The position numbers and the translations under genes are program-made. A stretch of DNA of 6,601 nucleotides, taken from the NCBI GenBank assembly GCA_036166415.1, contig JAYZHP010000011.1:1-6601 (forward strand). Reading direction: 5' to 3'. This stretch comes from TMED108 sp036166415 (lineage in GTDB: Bacteria; Fidelibacterota; Marinisomatia; Marinisomatales; TCS55). A model generated the notes under the pieces. It was not told the origin of the DNA, made no database searches, and saw nothing but the letters and a program-made list of their open reading frames with translations. Positions 1-4,449 of the stretch are shown one piece after another (position 1 is the first letter of the stretch; the number at the start of each line of letters is the position of its first letter).

Positions 1-164
1 AAGAAGAAGCTCCAGCGGAAGAAGAAGCTCCAAAAGATGAAGAAGCTTCAGCTGAGGAAGAAGCTCCAGCGGAAGAAGAAGCTCCAAAAGAGGAAGAAGC
101 TCCAGCGGAAGAAGAGGCTCCAAAAGAGGAAGAAACACCTGCTGAGGAGCAAGAATCTAAATAA
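1..164 (+). CDS. 3' end of an unidentified gene encoding an acidic E/A/P/K repeat tail (5' truncated)
   Basis: The frame with codons starting at position 3 is open from the window edge to a TAA at 162-164. It gives 53 residues, almost all Glu, Ala, Pro and Lys, built from a hexapeptide of the form EEEAP(A/K), and ends in QESK. The in-phase repeat, the regular GAA/GCT/CCA codon choice and a clean stop just before the tRNA support this frame over the two alternatives. The Lys/Leu/Arg-rich frame starting at 37 runs straight through the tRNA and is a shadow. Only the tail is visible, so the protein cannot be named. Low-complexity acidic tails of this kind occur on some ribosomal proteins and on various secreted or surface proteins of FCB bacteria, but nothing here decides between them. 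The tail is likely disordered and strongly acidic. Confidence 0.75.
   Translation, partial: EEAPAEEEAPKDEEASAEEEAPAEEEAPKEEEAPAEEEAPKEEETPAEEQESK
3..161 (+). repeat. Coding tandem repeat of 18/36 bases
   Basis: The repeat is made of 18-base half units (six codons) usually paired into 36-base units. Boundaries fall at 3-38, 39-56 (a single half unit), 57-92, 93-128 and a degenerate last unit at 129-161. The 35 bases at 3-37 recur without change at 57-91, 54 bases downstream, so duplication was recent or is kept uniform by recombination. All units preserve the reading frame, so copy number can vary without a frameshift. The repeat may continue left of the window. Confidence 0.85.
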
Positions 165-173
165 TTTTTTTCT

Positions 174-258
174 GGAGAGGTGGCCGAGTGGTTTAAGGCG
201 CTCGCCTGGAACGCGAGTTGGGTTCACGCCCTCGCAGGTTCGAATCCTGTCCTCTCCG
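174..258 (+). tRNA. tRNA-Ser, anticodon GGA
   Basis: A full class II cloverleaf can be folded. The acceptor stem GGAGAGG (174-180) pairs perfectly with CCTCTCC (251-257), and the discriminator base is G258. The anticodon stem CTCGC (201-205) pairs with GCGAG (213-217) around loop CTGGAAC, which puts anticodon GGA at 208-210, reading UCC and UCU. A long variable arm lies at 218-233 with GGG/CCC pairing, as expected for serine. The T arm is at 234-250 with loop TTCGAAT. The 3' CCA is not encoded (the sequence continues CTA), so it must be added by tRNA nucleotidyltransferase. The gene starts nine bases after the stop codon of the preceding gene. Confidence 0.97.
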
Positions 259-262
259 CTAG

Positions 263-289
263 ATTACAAAAATAATATTTTGTAATTTT
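263..289 (+). terminator. AT-rich inverted repeat after the tRNA, weak terminator candidate
   Basis: ATTACAAAA (263-271) and TTTTGTAAT (278-286) form a perfect 9-bp stem around a 6-base loop, followed by a short T run ending at 289. Only one pair is G-C, so the hairpin is weak for intrinsic termination. Its place right after the tRNA fits a 3' end signal or processing site. The next gene starts at 295, so it could instead act in that gene's 5' leader. Confidence 0.35.
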
Positions 290-294
290 AGTAT

Positions 295-1131
295 ATGTAT
301 TCAAAGTTATTAAAGTTTTTATTTTTAATAGTATTTATTCTATTCTATTCTTCTTGTCAAAAAGAGAAACCTCAAGATCATTCTAAATTATTTTTTAAAA
401 GTATTACTGTATTTGATTTAGACATATTAGCAACTAATTCAACTGCTGATGAAAAGATAATTCATGCTGCAAAAATTATGGCTCAGTATTTAGATAATGA
501 TGAGGATGGAGTTGTTGATAACAAATTAGTTCATGATATGTTAATTTCCCGAAAAGCAACTTTGGTTATGTTTAATAATGAGAATGAAGCTGAGAGCGCT
601 TGGAGGTCTGGTAAATACGACTTTCCTGAAAATGCTCAAGCCTTATTTGATGAAGAAACTATCCCTTCATTTGATAAAAACTCTACTAATAGACGGTTTG
701 ATGCAACCCTAGAAGAGGTACTTCATTTAATTACACATGAGGGTTTTTCTCAAGTATATGATGAGCTTAGAGAAGTGAGAGGGTCTCTTATTGCAAATGC
801 AATGGATATAGCAAGAGGAGGATATTTTCTAAATCCTCCTTCACAATATCCATTAAATGCATGGTATAGTTACGATGATATAACCTGTACTTACGATTGT
901 ATGATTGTTGAATATTTTTATTGGGCGCTAACTAGTATCTTAGGTGCTCAAGCTTATCCTGGTAGGTTTGATGAAATAGGACATGAATGGAAATTAAACA
1001 CTTTGGAAAAGATTAGATCTGGTGATATTCTTATTTATTCCCTAATGACTGATAGTAAGTTTAATTTACCAAAAGTTCTTCCAGATAATAATTATAATGC
1101 TATTAATTTTGTAATCAAACTGAACAAGTAA
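295..1131 (+). CDS. Uncharacterised lipoprotein with a DxDxDG loop and an ExxHxxxH cluster
   Basis: The 278-residue protein begins with a short Lys-containing N region, a hydrophobic stretch (about 5-18) and a lipobox-like end YSSC with Cys21, so it is probably a signal-peptidase II lipoprotein exported across the inner membrane. Residues 67-75 read DNDEDGVVD, an EF-hand or dockerin-like calcium loop without the final Glu. Residues 140-149 read EEVLHLITHE, giving E141, H144 and H148 as possible metal ligands. This resembles but does not match HExxH. Further on, DDITCTYDC (194-202) places two Cys four residues apart just before E206 in a hydrophobic segment. I know no named function; the pattern looks like that of an uncharacterised family in marine bacteria. 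The start is chosen because the signal peptide begins directly at it, although no clear Shine-Dalgarno is visible. It ends one base before the TRAP permease gene, so the two are probably co-transcribed and may work together. It has no obvious DctP or TPR-type (TatT) character. Confidence 0.9.
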   Translation: MYSKLLKFLFLIVFILFYSSCQKEKPQDHSKLFFKSITVFDLDILATNSTADEKIIHAAKIMAQYLDNDEDGVVDNKLVHDMLISRKATLVMFNNENEAESAWRSGKYDFPENAQALFDEETIPSFDKNSTNRRFDATLEEVLHLITHEGFSQVYDELREVRGSLIANAMDIARGGYFLNPPSQYPLNAWYSYDDITCTYDCMIVEYFYWALTSILGAQAYPGRFDEIGHEWKLNTLEKIRSGDILIYSLMTDSKFNLPKVLPDNNYNAINFVIKLNK

Positions 1132-1132
1132 T

Positions 1133-2926
1133 ATGAAAAACTATTCATATATAAATATATTTGAAAAATATTTTACTCTAACAGTATCATTTTTTCTTGT
1201 TCTCCTACCTTCAGTTGAAGTTGTTGCTAGAATTTTTGGAGGTACTGCTATTACAGCCTCTTCAGTTTTAGTACAGCATTTAACATTATGGATAGGCTTT
1301 GCTGGCGCTGTAATTGCTGCACGTAGAAATAGATTGCTCTCTCTTACGTCCACTCCACTATTTAGTTTGGAAGAGAGTATTGATTGGAAAAATTATATAG
1401 CTAAAACTGTATCTATTTTTGTGGTGCTTTGTCTTGCATATGGAGCCTGGGATTTGATTAAAATTGAGAAAGCATATCCATTCAATATACATCCATTATT
1501 TCCAAGGTGGGGAGCAATGCTTATTATGCCTTTAGGTTTTCTTCTCATTGCTATTCATATGCTTCAAAATTCCTATGATAAATGGATTCCTCGTTTTTAT
1601 GTACTAATAACTTTACTTTTACTTTATTTCTTGTTTTCTTTTGATCTTTTTAGAGAGAGTTCTTTACCCATTATTTTTGTTGTAATCTTTTTATTTTTTT
1701 CACTTTATAGAGGCGCTCCTATTTTTATAGGTCTTGGAGGGTTAGCTGTATTATTCTTCTGGAGAGATTGGACTCCTTTATCGGCTATTTCTGCAGAAGC
1801 TTATCGGATTGTAGTTTCACCTACATTACCTACAATACCATTATTTACCTTAGCAGGTTATATCCTTGCTGAGAGTAATGCATCTGAACGTCTTGTTAAG
1901 TTATTTCGCTCACTTTTTGGATGGATACCAGGTGGCACTCCGGTTGTTTTGGTTCTCTTATGTGGTTTTTTTACGGCCTTAACCGGTGGTTCGGGGGTAA
2001 CAATTTTAGCGCTAGGTGGTTTATTTTTACCTCTATTAATTAAAGAAGGCTATTCAAAAACATTCTCACTTGGCCTAGTAACTGTTGCAGGTTCATTAGG
2101 CTTATTATTTCCTCCAAGTCTTCCATTGATTCTCTACGCACTTACAGCTGGTATTTCTGTTAAAAGCGTTTTTTTAGCAGGTTTACTACCTGGATTATTA
2201 AGAGTAATAATCGTAAGTGGATGGGCCGTTTATCAAGGTCGCTCGCAATCTATAAATCGACATCAGTTTAAATTAGAAAATATTAAATCTGCATTTAGAG
2301 ATGCAAAATGGGAAATAGTAATACCAATTTTTATTTTATTTGGTATTTTTGGTGGCTATACAACTCTTGTTGAAACCGCAGCTATAACAGTTATTTATGT
2401 TGTGATTATTGAAGTCTTAATTTATCGAGATCTATCTTGGAAACAGTTAATTGGTATTAGCTCAGAGTGCGGTACGTTAATTGGAGGTGTTTTAATAATT
2501 TTAGGCGTAGCAATGGGGTTGACAAGTTATTTGGTTGATGCTCAAGTTCCTCTGCATTTACTAGACTGGGTTAAAGGAAATATTTCTTCAAAATTTGTCT
2601 TCCTGATAATGTTAAATGTTTTTTTACTTGCTATTGGATGTATGATGGATATTTTTTCAGCAATAATTATTGCAGTTCCACTAATTGCGCCTATAGGTGC
2701 TTATTTTGGAATTGACCCCATACATTTAGCAATTATCTTTATTGCTAATTTAGAATTAGGTTTTTTAACACCTCCTGTAGGTATGAATTTATTTCTTTCT
2801 GCTTATCGATTTGATGAGGATATGCCAACAATATATCGGTCAACGATACCATTCTTCATCGCCATGCTTATTAGTGTGATAGCGGTCACTTATATACCAA
2901 TTTTATCTACTTGGGCGTCCAATTAA
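1133..2926 (+). CDS. TRAP transporter fused permease (DctQ-DctM)
   Basis: This 597-residue inner-membrane protein is a fused small and large permease of the tripartite ATP-independent periplasmic (TRAP) family, which takes up organic acids and similar solutes using an ion gradient and a periplasmic binding protein. The DctQ part (about 1-150) has four membrane segments and the typical VQHLTLWIGFAGAVIAAR stretch (47-64). A further hydrophobic helix (about 154-171) links it to the DctM part (about 175-597). DctM landmarks are PLFTLAGYILAES (236-248), FFTALTGGSGVT (279-290), GLLFPPSLPLILYALTAG (323-340), GIFGGYTTLVETAAI (404-418), the DIFSAIIIAVPLIAPIG stretch (506-522) and NLELGFLTPPVGMNLF (539-554). 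The length is normal for a fused form and no break is seen. No DctP or TAXI binding protein lies in the window. The start is one base after the lipoprotein stop with no separate Shine-Dalgarno, which suggests translational coupling. The substrate cannot be inferred. Confidence 0.97.
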   Translation: MKNYSYINIFEKYFTLTVSFFLVLLPSVEVVARIFGGTAITASSVLVQHLTLWIGFAGAVIAARRNRLLSLTSTPLFSLEESIDWKNYIAKTVSIFVVLCLAYGAWDLIKIEKAYPFNIHPLFPRWGAMLIMPLGFLLIAIHMLQNSYDKWIPRFYVLITLLLLYFLFSFDLFRESSLPIIFVVIFLFFSLYRGAPIFIGLGGLAVLFFWRDWTPLSAISAEAYRIVVSPTLPTIPLFTLAGYILAESNASERLVKLFRSLFGWIPGGTPVVLVLLCGFFTALTGGSGVTILALGGLFLPLLIKEGYSKTFSLGLVTVAGSLGLLFPPSLPLILYALTAGISVKSVFLAGLLPGLLRVIIVSGWAVYQGRSQSINRHQFKLENIKSAFRDAKWEIVIPIFILFGIFGGYTTLVETAAITVIYVVIIEVLIYRDLSWKQLIGISSECGTLIGGVLIILGVAMGLTSYLVDAQVPLHLLDWVKGNISSKFVFLIMLNVFLLAIGCMMDIFSAIIIAVPLIAPIGAYFGIDPIHLAIIFIANLELGFLTPPVGMNLFLSAYRFDEDMPTIYRSTIPFFIAMLISVIAVTYIPILSTWASN

Positions 2927-3073
2927 CAAATAATTCTATTTTCTTGCTTGAATAGAGAATAAAAGTTTAATTTCTAAAAAATTTACAGGAGTGCCATTAA
3001 CATAACGCTAACGGTTGATTCGTTTCTCAGATAAACATAAACATAATTATCCCATTGTGGGAGAGGACTTTTT
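2927..3073 (+). promoter_or_regulatory. Intergenic leader, probable promoter region for the barrel operon
   Basis: This 147-base spacer is the only gap in the window large enough for a promoter between the TRAP unit and the barrel gene. TTGCTT (2944-2949), 16 bases, then TTTAAT (2966-2971) is a weak sigma-70-like pair, and TTGATT (3015-3020) with the following ATAAAC-ATAAAC-ATAA stretch (3031-3046) is another. In such AT-rich DNA both could be chance, and the promoter consensus of this lineage is not known to me. An imperfect inverted repeat (2933-2940 with 2951-2960) could end the upstream transcript but lacks a strong stem. No riboswitch or small gene is evident. Confidence 0.3.
3050..3067 (+). 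promoter_or_regulatory. Ribosome binding site with adjoining hairpin, barrel gene
   Basis: AGAGGA (3062-3067) lies six bases before the ATG at 3074, the best Shine-Dalgarno in the window, and it fixes this start. Just before it, TCCCA (3050-3054) and TGGGA (3058-3062) can pair around a TTG loop. The short stem ends at the first base of the Shine-Dalgarno, so it could either keep the site open or partly mask it. The pairing is visible; a regulatory role is inference. Confidence 0.6.
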
Positions 3074-4435
3074 ATGAAACGTATATTTTCAATTGTGGCG
3101 GCTCTTCTGTTCTTCAGTAGTCCGTCAATTAATGCTCAAAGTGATGCAGGTGCAATTTTTCTCCTGATATCCCCTGGTGCACGAGCCGGAGGTATGGGAG
3201 AGGCTCAGGTTGCAGTAGCGAATGACGCATATGCTAGTTATTGGAATCCTGCTGGATTAGCATTTCAAGAAGGATCAGAACTAGCGGTAATGCATGTGAA
3301 TTGGTTACCTAGCTTAGCTGATGATATGTATTATGAATTTTTAGGTTTTCGTAAGCAATTTCCTACGTTAGGAACTTTAGGTGGGCATTTAATTTATCTT
3401 AATTTAGGTGAACAAGTTCGCATGGATGAATATGCACAATATCAAGGCACATTTACCTCATATATGATGGCTGCTGCAATGTCTTATAGTACACAATTAT
3501 CACCTTCTTCTTCTTTCGGTATGAGCGCTAAACTTTCGTACCAACACTTGGTCGAACTAGGTACTGGTTCGGAAAAAGGCAAAGGCACTTCAACTGATTT
3601 TGGATTTGATTTAGGGTATATGAAAAAAGGGTGGTTAACTCCACAGCTTGATATGGGTGTAACAATGACTAATGTTGGACCAAAAGTATCGTTTATTGAT
3701 CCAGATCAAGCTGATCCTCAGCCAACCAATTTAACTTTTGGTTTAGCCTATAAAGCTTTTGAAAATGAGCAAAATAGTTTTACTCTAGTTTATGATGTTG
3801 ATAAGCTATTGGTATCTTCATATCCTGATATGGATTGGGATGGTGATGGCGCGGTTGGAGGATACGATAAAAATGGTAAAGTCAGTTTAAAAAATAATGA
3901 TTATAATAAAAATGGCAAAATAGAGATCGCGCATAAAGACCCGCTTTATAAAGCTATATTTACATCTTGGTTTGATGATTGGTTGCTTGGGGGTGATATA
4001 GACAGGGCACCACCTGGAGAAGACTCTGATCGTATTATAGGTGGCTGGGAATGGGCAGGTGATGCCAATGGCAACGGTTCAAGAGATGCTGATGAAATGA
4101 TTAATACAGCAACTAAGTATGGCGCTGTATTTGGTGATAATAATTGGGGCAATTATAATGAATGGGGACAAAAGGAAGTTGGATCTGCAAAAGATAGATC
4201 CATACAAGATGAATTGGATAAGCTTGTCCATAATTTAGGTATGGAATTTTGGTATTCATCCTATTTTGCTCTTCGAACAGGATATTATTTTGACAAAACT
4301 GGAAAAATTTCTAATCCTACATTTGGTGTAGGTTTTCGTTTCTCAAATTATGGTTTTGATTTCGGATATACATCAGGAGCAGTTGGTCATCCATTGACCA
4401 ATACTATGCGCTTTTCGATGAATATGCAATTTTAA
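3074..4435 (+). CDS. PorV/PorQ-family (UPF0164) outer-membrane beta-barrel protein with calcium-loop insertions
   Basis: The 453-residue protein has a signal peptide (1-21, cleavage after INA) and then the family's N-terminal signature: SPGARAGGMGEAQVAVAND (33-51) and SYWNPAGLAF (55-64). Alternating beta strands follow, and the C-terminus FRFSNYGFDFGYTSGAVGHP (421-440) plus LTNTMRFSMNMQF ends in Phe, typical of an outer-membrane barrel recognised by BAM. PorV (LptO) in Bacteroidota works with the type IX secretion system, shuttling cargo to the attachment complex; related family members also lie beside other surface proteins, so the exact role here is inferred. The barrel is interrupted at about 252-288 and 306-372 by Asp/Asn/Gly-rich stretches: D254-D256-D258, DYNKNGKIE (276-284), and DANGNGSRDADE (330-341), which fits a full 12-position EF-hand loop. 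The segment PLYKAIFTSWFDDW (290-303) between them looks like family core. The next gene starts 14 bases later. Confidence 0.93.
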   Translation: MKRIFSIVAALLFFSSPSINAQSDAGAIFLLISPGARAGGMGEAQVAVANDAYASYWNPAGLAFQEGSELAVMHVNWLPSLADDMYYEFLGFRKQFPTLGTLGGHLIYLNLGEQVRMDEYAQYQGTFTSYMMAAAMSYSTQLSPSSSFGMSAKLSYQHLVELGTGSEKGKGTSTDFGFDLGYMKKGWLTPQLDMGVTMTNVGPKVSFIDPDQADPQPTNLTFGLAYKAFENEQNSFTLVYDVDKLLVSSYPDMDWDGDGAVGGYDKNGKVSLKNNDYNKNGKIEIAHKDPLYKAIFTSWFDDWLLGGDIDRAPPGEDSDRIIGGWEWAGDANGNGSRDADEMINTATKYGAVFGDNNWGNYNEWGQKEVGSAKDRSIQDELDKLVHNLGMEFWYSSYFALRTGYYFDKTGKISNPTFGVGFRFSNYGFDFGYTSGAVGHPLTNTMRFSMNMQF

Positions 4436-4449
4436 TCCTAGAGATTTTG

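Noticed and set aside
3..161. Repeat array read as a CRISPR or non-coding satellite
   Set aside because: There are no unique spacers, the unit is an exact multiple of three bases, and one frame is open with consistent codon choice to a stop.
37..285. Lys/Leu/Arg-rich open frame of 82 codons
   Set aside because: It is a frame shadow of the acidic repeat tail and then reads through the whole tRNA-Ser gene; its composition is simply the repeat read out of phase.
712..741. Calling the lipoprotein a zinc peptidase
   Set aside because: The residues read ExxHxxxH, not HExxH, and no known peptidase signature surrounds them; I kept it as an uncharacterised lipoprotein.
1141..1353. Minus-strand open frame of 70 codons inside the TRAP gene
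   Set aside because: It lies wholly antisense to the conserved DctQ region, shows no recognisable motif, and needs no separate explanation.
2933..2960. Imperfect inverted repeat after the TRAP stop codon as a terminator
   Set aside because: ATTCTATT pairs with AATAGAGAAT only if two bases bulge out, the stem is nearly all A-T and no T run follows; too weak to list as a terminator.
3946..4152. Minus-strand open frame of 68 codons inside the barrel gene
   Set aside because: It is antisense to the Asp/Asn/Gly-rich insertion; its Ser/Pro/Leu-rich composition follows from the complement of those codons.
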